NCBI RefSeq assembly: GCF_001665625.1
Contig: NZ_LZSY01000095.1
Location: forward strand, 1 to 43,721
Reading direction: 5' to 3'
DNA: 43,721 bases
Source: Mycolicibacterium peregrinum
Lineage (GTDB): Bacteria > Actinomycetota > Actinomycetes > Mycobacteriales > Mycobacteriaceae
The first letter of the stretch is position 1. The number at the start of each line of letters is the position of its first letter. Both the position numbers and the translations under genes were made by a program. This document shows positions 8,827 to 18,476 of the stretch, piece after piece. A model generated the notes under the pieces. It saw only the letters and a program-made list of their open reading frames with translations, searched no databases and was not told the origin of the DNA.

Positions 8827-9660
8827 CTAGCCGAACTCCAGCAGACCTACCACCGGGCGGACGGGGTCGAAGATCGGCAGGTGGTAGGTCCGCAACAGGG
8901 CGTTGAAGATCGCGCCGCGGCCGGGTGGCATCGGCAGATCGCGCACCGCCCGTACTCCGGGGACGGTGTTGACCAGATCGGCGAGCTCGCCCGGGGACAG
9001 GCTGAACGGCATGGGCGGCACCCGATAGCGCATCGAGGTCGGCATCCCTTTGCGGGTGAGAAACGCGAAGAACGCCGGAGGCAGGTCGAACATCATCTGT
9101 CCGCCCGGAAAGCGCTGCGCGCAGGCACGGATCAGTGACATGGACTCCTCTGGCTGCAGATACATCAGGAGGCCCTCGGCGGTGATGAACACGCCGTGAT
9201 CGGTGTCGACGTGGTCCATCCAGCTGAAGTCCAGTGCCGACTGGGCGCGCTGCGTGACGCGGTCGGGCTTGGGCAGCAGCTTGTTGCGGAGCTCGATCAT
9301 CGGCTCCAAATCGACTGACAGCCAGCGGAACTCATGTCCCACGCCGGCGGCGTCCAGGCGGTAGAAGCTGGTCTGCAGCCCCTCGGCCAACGCCACCACG
9401 GTGGCCTTCGGATGCTCGCGAAGATAGTCGCCGGTGATCCGGTCGAACAGCAGTGAGCGCAGGGCCATGTCCTGGCGGCGGGTGTAGCCGAACTTGGCGA
9501 AATCAAAATCGATCGAGTCGACCAGTTGCACCGCCACCGGATCGTCGATCAGACCGTCCGGGCGGCGTGCCTCGTGCGCGCGCACCTGCAGGGTAAGCAG
9601 TGCCGTCTCGGAGACACCGGTGAGCGCACTGCCACTGACCTTCTCTGAGCCACCCGTCAT
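8827..9660 (-). CDS. LCMT-type class I SAM-dependent methyltransferase
   Basis: The 277-residue protein belongs to the leucine carboxyl methyltransferase-like family that is expanded in mycobacteria. Diagnostic segments are [12 protein letters not shown] near the N-terminus, [30 protein letters not shown] and [18 protein letters not shown], which form the SAM pocket and the acidic ribose-binding strand. Family members methylate small hydroxylated or carboxylated compounds; no substrate can be named. A paralogue with the same blocks lies at 12100-12930. Either could be the counterpart of Rv1153c (Omt). The ATG 9660 start precedes a Ser/Gly-rich leader. It is convergent with the monooxygenase. 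Confidence 0.85.
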   Translation of the reverse strand: MTGGSEKVSGSALTGVSETALLTLQVRAHEARRPDGLIDDPVAVQLVDSIDFDFAKFGYTRRQDMALRSLLFDRITGDYLREHPKATVVALAEGLQTSFYRLDAAGVGHEFRWLSVDLEPMIELRNKLLPKPDRVTQRAQSALDFSWMDHVDTDHGVFITAEGLLMYLQPEESMSLIRACAQRFPGGQMMFDLPPAFFAFLTRKGMPTSMRYRVPPMPFSLSPGELADLVNTVPGVRAVRDLPMPPGRGAIFNALLRTYHLPIFDPVRPVVGLLEFG

Positions 9661-9763
9661 GGCGCGAATGTACCCGCGTTCCGCCGGCCGGTGCCAACCT
9701 CGTCGATCGCACGCGCAAAGATGCTCTCAAAGGGTGATTCGGTTCAGCTGGAAGGAGTCCGCC

Positions 9764-10549
9764 GTGCCACGCTTCGCGGCCAATCTCTCCATGATGTACC
9801 CCGAACACGCCTTCCTCGACCGGTTCGCCGCCGCGGCGGCCGACGGGTTCACCGCGGTGGAATTCCTCTTCCCGTACGAGTACCCGGCCGAGCAGCTGCG
9901 CGGTCGCCTCGATGCCTGCGGTCTGGAGCAGGCGTTGTTCAACGCTCCTCCCGGCGATTTCACGGCGGGGGAACGCGGCACCGCCTCCCTGCCCGGCCGC
10001 GAGGCCGAGTTCAGGGATGGATTCGTCCGCGCACTGGGCTACGCCGAGGCGCTGAATTGCCCACGGGTGCACGTGATGGCCGGCGTTGTCCCGACCGGTG
10101 CCGGGCGCGAGGAGCGGCTGGCGGTGTACCGCGACAACCTCACCTGGGCCGCCGATCAGGCCGCCGGCCTCGGCGTCGACGTGCTGATCGAACCGATCAA
10201 CCAGCGCGACATGCCCGGCTATCTGCTGAGCCGGCAGGACGAGGCGCACCGCATCGTGGGCGGTATCGGGGCGCCGAACCTCAAGGTGCAACTCGACCTG
10301 TATCACTGCCAGATCACCGAGGGTGACGTGACGGTCCGGCTGCGGTCGGACATTCCGACCGGTCGCGTCGGGCACCTGCAGATCGCCGGAGTTCCCGATC
10401 GTCACGAACCCGACAGCGGCGAACTGGCGATCGACTACCTGCTCGCCGTCATCGACGAGACCGGTTACGACGGTTGGGTGGGCTGTGAGTACCGTCCCGC
10501 CGCCGGTACGAGCGCAGGGTTGGGGTGGCTGCGAAGAGCGCGCGGGTGA
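9764..10549 (+). CDS. hydroxypyruvate isomerase family TIM-barrel protein
   Basis: The 261-residue protein starts at GTG 9764 behind GGAAGGAG (9750-9757); the frame is open further upstream, but that part is antisense to the methyltransferase. It has the Hyi/xylose-isomerase-like TIM-barrel pattern: [12 protein letters not shown] at the front, [27 protein letters not shown] with the metal-binding Glu, [31 protein letters not shown], and a closing GWVGCEYRP. Family members interconvert hydroxypyruvate and tartronate semialdehyde or isomerise 2-oxo-tetronates. The conserved metal and base residues appear intact. There is no adjacent glyoxylate pathway gene, so the precise substrate is open. Confidence 0.85.
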   Translation: MPRFAANLSMMYPEHAFLDRFAAAAADGFTAVEFLFPYEYPAEQLRGRLDACGLEQALFNAPPGDFTAGERGTASLPGREAEFRDGFVRALGYAEALNCPRVHVMAGVVPTGAGREERLAVYRDNLTWAADQAAGLGVDVLIEPINQRDMPGYLLSRQDEAHRIVGGIGAPNLKVQLDLYHCQITEGDVTVRLRSDIPTGRVGHLQIAGVPDRHEPDSGELAIDYLLAVIDETGYDGWVGCEYRPAAGTSAGLGWLRRARG

Positions 10550-10553
10550 CGGC

Positions 10554-11069
10554 TCAGCGCAGCACCTTGTCCAGGGTCCGTAGATTTCTGGTGGTGGTGC
10601 AGGATTTGTAGCGCTTCTTGCCCATGGTCTTGCCGATCGCGCTGTCGAGCGTCGCGGCTCGGGGCACCTGCCAATAGAGCACCCCGTCGCCGCGTTGCAC
10701 CTTTTCGTCGTCGCCCGGGGTCAGCGCCGCGAGCTCGTCGAGCAGATTGTCGTCACTCACGAACGTGACATAGGAGTGGTGGTCGGGGACTTCCCGCTCG
10801 AACGGATAACCGGCGGAGATCTTCTGCAGCGTTGGGATGTCGTACACCAACACCCACGCCTCGTAGCCGAAGGCGTCGCGCAGTGCCTTCTCGGCGGTGG
10901 TGCGGACCTTCGGGGCCTTGGAAGTGCTGTCCAGCAAGACATTTCCGCTTGCCAGAATCGTCTTGACCTCGGTGAATCCGGCTGCCTCCATGGCTTTGGC
11001 CACGTCGGCCATCTTGAGATTCACGCCTCCCACGTTGATGCCGCGCAGGAACGCGATGTAGCCCGTCAC
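10554..11069 (-). CDS. DUF1697 family protein
   Basis: The 171-residue protein shows the DUF1697 signature YIAFLRGINVGG at residues 4-15, then KTILASGNVLL and a late TMGKKRYKSCTTTRNLRTLDK. These compact cytosolic alpha/beta proteins are common in actinobacteria and have no established function. It ends four bases from the convergent isomerase gene. On its own strand it follows the lipoprotein hydrolase by 17 bases, so it is probably the last gene of a methyltransferase-hydrolase-DUF1697 transcript. Confidence 0.85.
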   Translation of the reverse strand: MTGYIAFLRGINVGGVNLKMADVAKAMEAAGFTEVKTILASGNVLLDSTSKAPKVRTTAEKALRDAFGYEAWVLVYDIPTLQKISAGYPFEREVPDHHSYVTFVSDDNLLDELAALTPGDDEKVQRGDGVLYWQVPRAATLDSAIGKTMGKKRYKSCTTTRNLRTLDKVLR

Positions 11070-11086
11070 CGCTCCAGCCTAACCAG

Positions 11087-12073
11087 TCACTTCACCGGCA
11101 GTTGGTCCAATTCGGCCTTCGAGGTGGCGGTGATGAGGTGGAGCACCCGCCGGAAGCTGGGGGATCGCGTCGACACGATCGACGTGTGATTCTCACCCGG
11201 GAGCAGTTCGACGCTGGCCCGGCCGCCGCGCTTCTTGAGCGCTGCGACGTAGCGCTGCGAATTGGCCGGTGCCACAACGGTGTCGAGGGTTCCGTGCACC
11301 GCGATCACCGGCACGCTCGGGTCGAGGTTCTGGATCGGATCGACCGAGGCGTACCGCTGCGGCACCTCTGCCGGGCGGCCGCCGAGCACTGCGACGATGC
11401 GTTTGTCGCCGTGGTCGGCGGCGTAGACCATGTCGAGCGGACCGGCCAGCGAGATGACCCTGGTCGGCCGGAACCGAGGCCGGGATCCGACCTCGTCACC
11501 GCGCAGGTCCTGGCGGGTGCTGGCCCATACTGCCAATTGGGCTCCTGCACTGTGGCCCACGACCAGCGCGTCGTCGATGGCCAGCTGCGGATACTGCAGG
11601 GCCACCTCGGCGACATAGTCCATGGCGCCGGCCACGTCGTCGAACGTGGTCGGCCACCCACCGCCCGACCCCATCCTGCGGTACTCGATGTTGTAGACCG
11701 CCATGCCGCGGCTACTGAGCTCGCGGGCCAGGCCCTGGAACACCCCCGCGCCCATCGTGCTCTGCCACCCGCCGCCGTGGATCAGCACCACCAGCGGGAC
11801 CGAATTGAACGCATGCCTACCGGCGGGCAGGTAGAGATCGGCCCAGTTCTGGTCGGGGTACCGGTCGGTGGGCCGGGCGTCGGACCGGTAGTGGACGCGG
11901 GTGACAGTCACGTCGTGCAGGGTGAGGGCCTCGGGAACCACCGCGACCGCAGCGGACCTCTTTTCCGTTTTCGCCACAGTCGTGCAGGACGGCGTGACAC
12001 CGACGACGAGCAAAGCGGTGAGCGCGATCAGCGCCCGCCGGTACCGCCGGCGATGCAGTCCTGGAATCAGCAC
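11087..12073 (-). CDS. alpha/beta hydrolase lipoprotein (esterase/lipase-like)
   Basis: The 328-residue protein starts at GTG 12073 (LIPGLHRRRYRRALIAL); the frame is open upstream, but that part runs antisense through a neighbouring gene. A basic N-terminus, a hydrophobic stretch (15-26) and VTPSC with Cys30 form a lipobox-like signal, so a membrane-anchored exported enzyme is likely. HGGGW (99-103) is the oxyanion-hole motif of the hormone-sensitive-lipase/BD-FAE class and GHSAG (173-177) holds nucleophile Ser175. A late Asp (HGTLDTVV) and His (GENHTS) can complete the triad. It is 26 bases downstream of a methyltransferase and upstream of DUF1697. The substrate is unknown; short acyl esters are typical for the class. 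Confidence 0.85.
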   Translation of the reverse strand: MLIPGLHRRRYRRALIALTALLVVGVTPSCTTVAKTEKRSAAVAVVPEALTLHDVTVTRVHYRSDARPTDRYPDQNWADLYLPAGRHAFNSVPLVVLIHGGGWQSTMGAGVFQGLARELSSRGMAVYNIEYRRMGSGGGWPTTFDDVAGAMDYVAEVALQYPQLAIDDALVVGHSAGAQLAVWASTRQDLRGDEVGSRPRFRPTRVISLAGPLDMVYAADHGDKRIVAVLGGRPAEVPQRYASVDPIQNLDPSVPVIAVHGTLDTVVAPANSQRYVAALKKRGGRASVELLPGENHTSIVSTRSPSFRRVLHLITATSKAELDQLPVK

Positions 12074-12099
12074 AGTCGTCTCTTTCTCGATCCCTCGGG

Positions 12100-13405
<1,306 letters not shown>

Positions 13406-13447
13406 TACGCGTGACTATGGACTCGGAGTCGGACTACGCTGCGGCGT

Positions 13448-13618
13448 ATGGCTGACGACACACCGGAAGACGACAACAAGCGCAAATTCCGGGAGGCCCT
13501 GGAGCGCAAGAAGGCGCAGTCGTCTGGGGGCGCTGCGCACAAGGACGGCGGGCGTGACAAATCGCGGGCACATGGCCCGGTCGAGAACCGGCGGGAATTC
13601 CGCCGCAAGAGCGGGTAG
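13448..13618 (+). CDS. DUF5302 small hydrophilic protein
   Basis: This 56-residue frame begins ADDTPEDDNKRKFREALERK and ends GPVENRREFRRKSG, which is the actinobacterial DUF5302 pattern: an acidic start, a charged helix, a Gly/Ala/His linker and a conserved RREFRRKSG end. It is highly charged, cytosolic and probably largely disordered. No function is known. It lies 42 bases after the Rv1155-like gene on the same strand and just before a large palindrome that probably terminates transcription. Confidence 0.8.
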   Translation: MADDTPEDDNKRKFREALERKKAQSSGGAAHKDGGRDKSRAHGPVENRREFRRKSG

Positions 13619-13636
13619 ATACAGGTTCGTCAACGC

Positions 13637-13692
13637 CGAGTGTGCGTACAGATCGCTATTCCGTGGAAATTCGCGATCTGTACGCACACTCG
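13637..13692. repeat. perfect 20-bp inverted repeat, dispersed palindrome family
   Basis: CGAGTGTGCGTACAGATCGC (13637-13656) is exactly complementary to 13673-13692, with a 16-base loop. It lies between convergent genes (DUF5302 ends at 13618, the acyltransferase ends at 13698), so it can act as a bidirectional terminator. A related but diverged copy is at 26745-26800 (CGAGCGTGCGCTGAGATCGC arm). Confidence 0.85.
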
Positions 13693-13697
13693 ACGTG

Positions 13698-15023
13698 TTA
13701 GTCGCGGGCCAGCGCCCGGGCCGCCACGAGGGCGGCCAACATGACCGCCACGCAGTACACGCCCTGATCCTTCAGGCCCCAAGCGACCGAGGTCAGTGTC
13801 GCCGCACCGGCCAGGCACAGCAGCAGTCCTACCGTGGCGCTGCGGATGCCGGTGTCGGCCACCGCGCCACCGTCCCACAGTGGCAGCGGCGAGTTCTCCA
13901 GCGGTCGCAGCGCGACGAAGGCGACCGCGACCAGTCCGGCCATCACGGCCAACTGCAGCACTGACAGCGCGATGAAGCCGGGGGCAGACGGGTCGATGCG
14001 GTCGAGCCCAAGGTAGTCGAACACCAGGTGCAGGCCCAGCAGCAGCGGCATGTGCCACAGGTACAGCGTCATCGCACCGGAGTTGCCGATCGCGGTCAGC
14101 CACCACACCCGCGGCCGCCGGGCCCACCGGTTGATGGCGGGGGCGGCGGCAATCGCGAACGCGCACATCATGATTGCGTGGCCGGCCAGCAGCAGCGACG
14201 GCGGCGTCATGTTCTTCAGGTGCTGGGTCTCGATGCCGACCAGGCTCAGCTCGTAGGGGCCGAAGTACAGCAATGCCAGGTTCACCCCGAGCATGCCGAT
14301 CCCGATCTTCAGCGCGGCACTGCTGGACAGCAGGTGGCGACGGTAGGCCACACCGAACACTCCGGGGATCAACCACACCACGGTGTTGAGGTAGCCGAGT
14401 GTGGCGTAGCCGTCCATGTTTATCCGGACCATGTCGATCACGGCGATGAACGCATATGTGCCGATGATCGCGCCGGCCATCTGCCCGGTGGTGGTGATAC
14501 GGGCCAGCAGCGGCACCGCCGCCAGCACCAGGACATAAGCGCCCAGGAACCACAGCAGCTGTATGGAGATCCCGGCGATGGGCTCGTAGACGTGCTCGGG
14601 GAGCACGAACCGCAACACCGCCAGGCCCGCGGTCCAGAAAGCCAGGTAGTAGAACACCGGCCGGTACAGCCGGGTGCAGCGTCGCAGCAGCCACCCGCCC
14701 CACGAGGAGCCCGGCTTCCAGGACTGCACCGAAGCGGCCACGCCGGCGAAGAAGAACAACGGCATGATCTGGAACACCCAGGTCAGCGCCTGAAACACGA
14801 CGGACGCGGTGAGCAGGTTGCTCCAGATGAACACGTCGTCACGGATCGTGCTGGTCGCCATGATCGTGTGGCCGAACACCACACCGACCAGGGACACGAT
14901 CCGGATGACGTCGATGGCGCGGTCCCGGTCGGGTGGGGTCTGCGCCTCGACCTCGGCGGGCGAGGGGAACAGCCCGGCTTTCGCGGGGGCATTCTTGGCA
15001 GCTGTGTCAGCAGCAACGGTCAT
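13698..15023 (-). CDS. acyltransferase 3 family membrane protein
   Basis: The 441-residue protein has about ten membrane segments and the acyltransferase-3 layout: an early RDRAIDVIRIVSLVGVVFGH with the conserved RxxxxxR/H region, WFLGAYVL, and LYLWHMPLLL near residue 330. These enzymes O-acylate sugars, lipids or secreted products at the inner membrane. The start is ATG 15023 after a 30-residue Pro/Ala-rich cytosolic leader. It sits 35 bases after the MFS exporter on the same strand, so the pair may modify and export one compound (inference). The block is absent from the corresponding M. tuberculosis interval as I recall it. Confidence 0.85.
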   Translation of the reverse strand: MTVAADTAAKNAPAKAGLFPSPAEVEAQTPPDRDRAIDVIRIVSLVGVVFGHTIMATSTIRDDVFIWSNLLTASVVFQALTWVFQIMPLFFFAGVAASVQSWKPGSSWGGWLLRRCTRLYRPVFYYLAFWTAGLAVLRFVLPEHVYEPIAGISIQLLWFLGAYVLVLAAVPLLARITTTGQMAGAIIGTYAFIAVIDMVRINMDGYATLGYLNTVVWLIPGVFGVAYRRHLLSSSAALKIGIGMLGVNLALLYFGPYELSLVGIETQHLKNMTPPSLLLAGHAIMMCAFAIAAAPAINRWARRPRVWWLTAIGNSGAMTLYLWHMPLLLGLHLVFDYLGLDRIDPSAPGFIALSVLQLAVMAGLVAVAFVALRPLENSPLPLWDGGAVADTGIRSATVGLLLCLAGAATLTSVAWGLKDQGVYCVAVMLAALVAARALARD

Positions 15024-15058
15024 GGCTAGAACGCTATGGCCCCACGGCTGCGTAGTCC

Positions 15059-16237
15059 CTAGGTAGAAGCACTCAACTTCGCTCTGGCCTCCGCGAACAG
15101 GATCGCGGTCAGACAGACCGCGGCCAGCACCGCGACCGTGATCGCGAAAGTGATGCCGGCGGTCCGCAGGCCCAGTGATTGAGCGGCCAGGCCCTCGCCG
15201 ATCACCGGAAGCGAGATGGCGACATAGGCGACGACGAAGTAGGTGGAGCTGACCTCGGCGCGACGCTGGGCCGGGGCCCGCTCGACGACCGCGGCCAGGC
15301 CCCGGCTGAAGCTCATGCCCTGGCCGATGCCGGATACCACTGCGGCTGCGATCAGGCCGGGCAGCGAGGAAAAATACAGTGCCGCAGTCAGAATCATCAT
15401 GCCCACGATCAGCAGTCCGCAGCCGACCGCCACCGCCCGCTCGGCGGCCGTTCGATTCGCTGCCACCTGGGTCAGGGCCGAGGCCGCGAAGATCGAGCAG
15501 GCGATCGCGCCCGCCACCGCGTGGTTGCCGATGCCGATGACGTTCGACAGGAATGACGGCGCGACCGCGGTGAACAGTCCGGTCACCGCGAATCCGGCGA
15601 ACGCGGCGAGTGCGGCGATGACGAAGACGGTCCGCACCTCGGTGGGCACGGAAAGCCGCTGCAACCCGATCCTCCCGGTGCGCGCCGACGTCTCCGGCAC
15701 AACCAACACCGCGATCCCGGCCAGCACAGCGAGGCCGATGTGAATCAGGAACGGCAGCAGAAGGGGTTGGGCTGCGTACTGCACCAGGAGACCGGCCAGC
15801 AGCGGGCCGGCGCCCAAGCCGCCGATGTTGGCCACTGTCGCCACCGCCGCGGCCCTGGATTTCCAGGCCTGCGGGGCGGCCTCGATGACGGCCGCCGTGG
15901 CCGTTCCGGTGAAGAGACCCGCCGACAGACCGGACAGGACCCGACCGATCAGCAGCAGTGGCACCGAATCGGCATACAGGAACACCACGGCGCTGACCAG
16001 GGCCGCCGCCACGCCGGCCAGCAGCATGGGCCGCCGGCCCATGGCATCCGACCAGCGGCCGAACACGAGCAGCGCGAACAACACACCGCCGGCGTAGGTG
16101 GCATAGATGACCGTCGTGGTCAGCACCGCGAAATGCATGCGGTCGGCGTACAGCGCGTACATCGGGGTGGGCAGCGTCGTGCCCACCATGATCGCGGCGA
16201 ACGCGTACGCGAGGAGAGGAAAGGAGAGGCGGCGCAC
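15059..16237 (-). CDS. MFS transporter (DHA1-like exporter)
   Basis: The 392-residue protein has twelve hydrophobic segments and the MFS motif A between helices 2 and 3 (GRWSDAMGRRPML, about residues 60-72). The GLSAGLFTGTATAAVIE segment resembles motif C-region sequences of drug/H+ antiporters. GTG 16237 is preceded by a purine-rich stretch; upstream in-frame sequence runs into a large palindrome and is not coding. It is probably co-transcribed with the acyltransferase. The substrate is unknown. Confidence 0.82.
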   Translation of the reverse strand: MRRLSFPLLAYAFAAIMVGTTLPTPMYALYADRMHFAVLTTTVIYATYAGGVLFALLVFGRWSDAMGRRPMLLAGVAAALVSAVVFLYADSVPLLLIGRVLSGLSAGLFTGTATAAVIEAAPQAWKSRAAAVATVANIGGLGAGPLLAGLLVQYAAQPLLLPFLIHIGLAVLAGIAVLVVPETSARTGRIGLQRLSVPTEVRTVFVIAALAAFAGFAVTGLFTAVAPSFLSNVIGIGNHAVAGAIACSIFAASALTQVAANRTAAERAVAVGCGLLIVGMMILTAALYFSSLPGLIAAAVVSGIGQGMSFSRGLAAVVERAPAQRRAEVSSTYFVVAYVAISLPVIGEGLAAQSLGLRTAGITFAITVAVLAAVCLTAILFAEARAKLSAST

Positions 16238-16279
16238 GCTGAATGGTAGCGGCGCCGCCCAACCTGTTATTCCGCTTCT

Positions 16280-16346
16280 TCCGCCGAAACGGCATTCCAG
16301 CAGGCTGCTACTCGCAGTTTCTCTGCTGGAATGCCGTTTCGGCGGA
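16280..16346. repeat. large perfect inverted repeat (24-bp arms)
   Basis: Arms 16280-16303 and 16323-16346 are perfectly complementary; the core of the arm is CCGCCGAAACGGCATTCCAG, with a 19-base loop. The hairpin lies eight bases beyond the symporter stop codon (minus strand, 16354) and ahead of the MFS gene, so it probably terminates the symporter transcript. It has no T-tract, which is usual for mycobacterial terminators. Its sequence differs from the CGAGTGTGCG family. Confidence 0.85.
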
Positions 16347-16353
16347 GTGGCGT

Positions 16354-17985
16354 CTAGTGCGCGACCGCCTTCTCGGCGCCGACGCCGGTCAGCGACCGGA
16401 CCTCCATCTCGGCGTTGAGTTCGGGGTTCCCGGTGTCGGGCGACGTGAGCGTGCCGATGATGCCGAGCGCGAATGCGAGCGGGATGGACACGATGCCTGG
16501 GTTGGCCAGCGGGAAGAAATCGAAGTCCGCGCCGGGGATCATCGCGGTCTTCGAACCCGATACGGCGGGGGAGAACACGATCAGCACGATGGTCGAGATC
16601 AGGCCGCCGTACATGCTCCACAGGGCACCGCGGGTGTTGAACCGCTTCCAGTACAGCGAGTACACGATCGTCGGCAGGTTGGCCGCAGCAGCCACGGCGA
16701 ATGCGAGGGCCACCAGGAACGCCACGTTCTGGCCGTTGGCGAGAATGCCCAGCCCGATCGCGAACACGCCAAGCACGACCGCGGTGATACGCGAGACCCG
16801 CACCTGCTCGTCTTCGGTCACCTTGTGCGACTTGAGTACCGAGGCATAGATGTCGTGGGCGAAGGAGGCCGACGCCGTGATGGTCAGACCGGCCACGACG
16901 GCGAGGATCGTCGCGAACGCCACCGCCGAGATGACCCCGAGCAGGATCACCCCGCCGAGTTCGAACGCCAGCAGCGGGGCGGCCGAGTTGACGCCACCGG
17001 CTGCCCCAAGAATGCGGTCCGGACCGACCAGGGCGGCCGCGCCGTAGCCGAGTACCAAAGTAAATAGGTAGAAGGCGCCGATCAGCGCGATCGCCCAGAC
17101 CACTGATCGCCGAGCCTCTTTCGCGGTCGGCACGGTGTAGAAGCGCATCAGCACGTGGGGTAGGCCCGCGGTACCGAGCACCAGCGCCAGCGCCAGCGAG
17201 ATGAAGTTGATCTGCGAGGTGAGCGATCCGCCGTACTGCGCGCCCGGGGCGAGCACGTCACGGCTGGACACGCCCTTGGTGGTGGCCCCGGAGATCGCCG
17301 ATTGTGCCGAACCGAGGATCTCGGAGAAGTTCAGCCCGAACTTGCTCAGCACCATCACGGTCATCAGAGCGGCACCCGCGATCAGCAGCACGGCCTTGAT
17401 GATCTGCACCCACGTGGTGCCCTTCATGCCGCCGACCAAGACGTAGACGATCATCAGGATGCCGACGACGGCGATCACGATCGACTGCCCGGTGCGGCTG
17501 TTGACGTCGAGCAGCAGGGCGACCAGACCGCCGGCTCCGGCCATCTGGGCCAGCAGGTAGAACAGCGAAACCGTCAGTGTCGAGATGGCCGCGGCCAGCC
17601 GCACCGGACGCTGCTTGAGCCGGAAGCTCAGCACGTCGGCCATGGTGAATTTACCTGTGTTGCGCAGTAATTCGGCCACCAGTAGTAGGGCGACCAGCCA
17701 GGCCACCAGGAACCCGATCGAGTACAGGAAGCCGTCGTAGCCGTAGACGGCGATGGCGCCGGCGATGCCGAGGAAGCTGGCCGCCGACAGGTAGTCGCCG
17801 GCGATGGCGATGCCGTTCTGCGGGCCGGAGAAGCCGCGGCCGCCGGTGAAGAACTCGTCGGCGGTCGCATTTCGCTTGCTGGCCTTGATCACCACGATCA
17901 TCGTGACGACGACGAAGAGGCTGAAGATTCCGATGTTGGCCACCGGGTTACCGACGGTCTCCGCAGCGAGGGTTGTGACTGTCAT
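16354..17985 (-). CDS. sodium:solute symporter, ActP/MctC-like monocarboxylate transporter
   Basis: The 543-residue protein has about thirteen membrane segments and the solute:sodium symporter signatures: EFFTGGRGFSGPQNGIAIAG, then DYLSAASFLGIAGAIAVYG, and VVAGLTITASASFAHDIYA in the middle. A DUF485 partner directly upstream is the arrangement of E. coli yjcH-actP and C. glutamicum mctC, which import acetate, pyruvate or propionate; the same role is inferred. ATG 17985 overlaps the DUF485 stop by four bases (ATGA), so translation is coupled. Transcription is plausibly under the LytTR system encoded upstream at 20589-22576. A large hairpin follows the gene. Confidence 0.88.
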   Translation of the reverse strand: MTVTTLAAETVGNPVANIGIFSLFVVVTMIVVIKASKRNATADEFFTGGRGFSGPQNGIAIAGDYLSAASFLGIAGAIAVYGYDGFLYSIGFLVAWLVALLLVAELLRNTGKFTMADVLSFRLKQRPVRLAAAISTLTVSLFYLLAQMAGAGGLVALLLDVNSRTGQSIVIAVVGILMIVYVLVGGMKGTTWVQIIKAVLLIAGAALMTVMVLSKFGLNFSEILGSAQSAISGATTKGVSSRDVLAPGAQYGGSLTSQINFISLALALVLGTAGLPHVLMRFYTVPTAKEARRSVVWAIALIGAFYLFTLVLGYGAAALVGPDRILGAAGGVNSAAPLLAFELGGVILLGVISAVAFATILAVVAGLTITASASFAHDIYASVLKSHKVTEDEQVRVSRITAVVLGVFAIGLGILANGQNVAFLVALAFAVAAAANLPTIVYSLYWKRFNTRGALWSMYGGLISTIVLIVFSPAVSGSKTAMIPGADFDFFPLANPGIVSIPLAFALGIIGTLTSPDTGNPELNAEMEVRSLTGVGAEKAVAH

Positions 17986-18326
17986 CGGGTGCCCTCCAGC
18001 TCTTCGCGGATGGCGGTGGCCCGCGGGTCGAGCTCCCGATTCGCGAAGCGTACGTACAACCCGGTGATGAGGAACGTGGTGAGGAACTGGCCCAGCCCGA
18101 TCAGCAGGCCGACGTTGACGTTGCCGAACACCCGGATGGCCATGAAGTCGTGGGCGAACGCGCCGAGAGCGACGTAGAGGCCGTACCAGACCAGGAAGAA
18201 CGCGGTCATCGGAAAGACGAAGCGGCGCAGGCGGGTACGCAGTTCCTGGAATTCAGGACTGGCCTGCATGGCGAGGAACTGCTCCCCGGTGGGGGCAACC
18301 CTCTCGGGAAGGTCGGTTTCGGTCAC
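17982..18326 (-). CDS. DUF485 membrane protein, symporter partner
   Basis: The 114-residue protein starts at GTG 18326 (TETDLPERVAPTGEQFLAMQ) behind AGGAG seven bases upstream; the longer open frame to 18392 is non-coding. It has the DUF485 pattern: a SPEFQELRTRLRRFVFPMT lead-in, a first membrane helix (AFFLVWYGLYVALGAF), a second helix (LLIGLGQFLTTFLITGLYVRF) and a polar C-terminus. DUF485 proteins accompany SSS acetate transporters and probably assist assembly or activity. It is coupled to the following symporter by an ATGA overlap. Confidence 0.88.
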   Translation of the reverse strand: MTETDLPERVAPTGEQFLAMQASPEFQELRTRLRRFVFPMTAFFLVWYGLYVALGAFAHDFMAIRVFGNVNVGLLIGLGQFLTTFLITGLYVRFANRELDPRATAIREELEGTR

Positions 18327-18401
18327 CCGAGAACTCCTGACAATTGGCTGTGAGAGCGGATAGCGCCTGAACCTAATTGAGAGCTGGGTCACATGGGCGG
18401 G

Positions 18402-18417
18402 GTATCGAGGTCGATAC
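18402..18417. promoter_or_regulatory. 16-bp dyad between the two symporter units
   Basis: GTATCGA-GG-TCGATAC has 7-bp arms. It lies 76 bases upstream of the DUF485 start and 60 bases after the second symporter's stop on the same strand. It could be an operator for the DUF485-symporter pair or a weak terminator. The 150-base gap is the only sizeable one between the two transporter pairs, so a separate promoter for the second pair is plausible. Confidence 0.4.
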
Positions 18418-18476
18418 GCCGAATTCGGTCATCGCTGCGCCGAGCGGTCGGTCGTCGGGGCTGAGCGGCAGGCGGT

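Noticed and set aside
15024..16295. In-frame extension of the acyltransferase through the MFS gene
   Set aside because: The extension is Arg/Gly-rich and lies in a shadow frame of the MFS exporter; ATG 15023 gives the normal family start.
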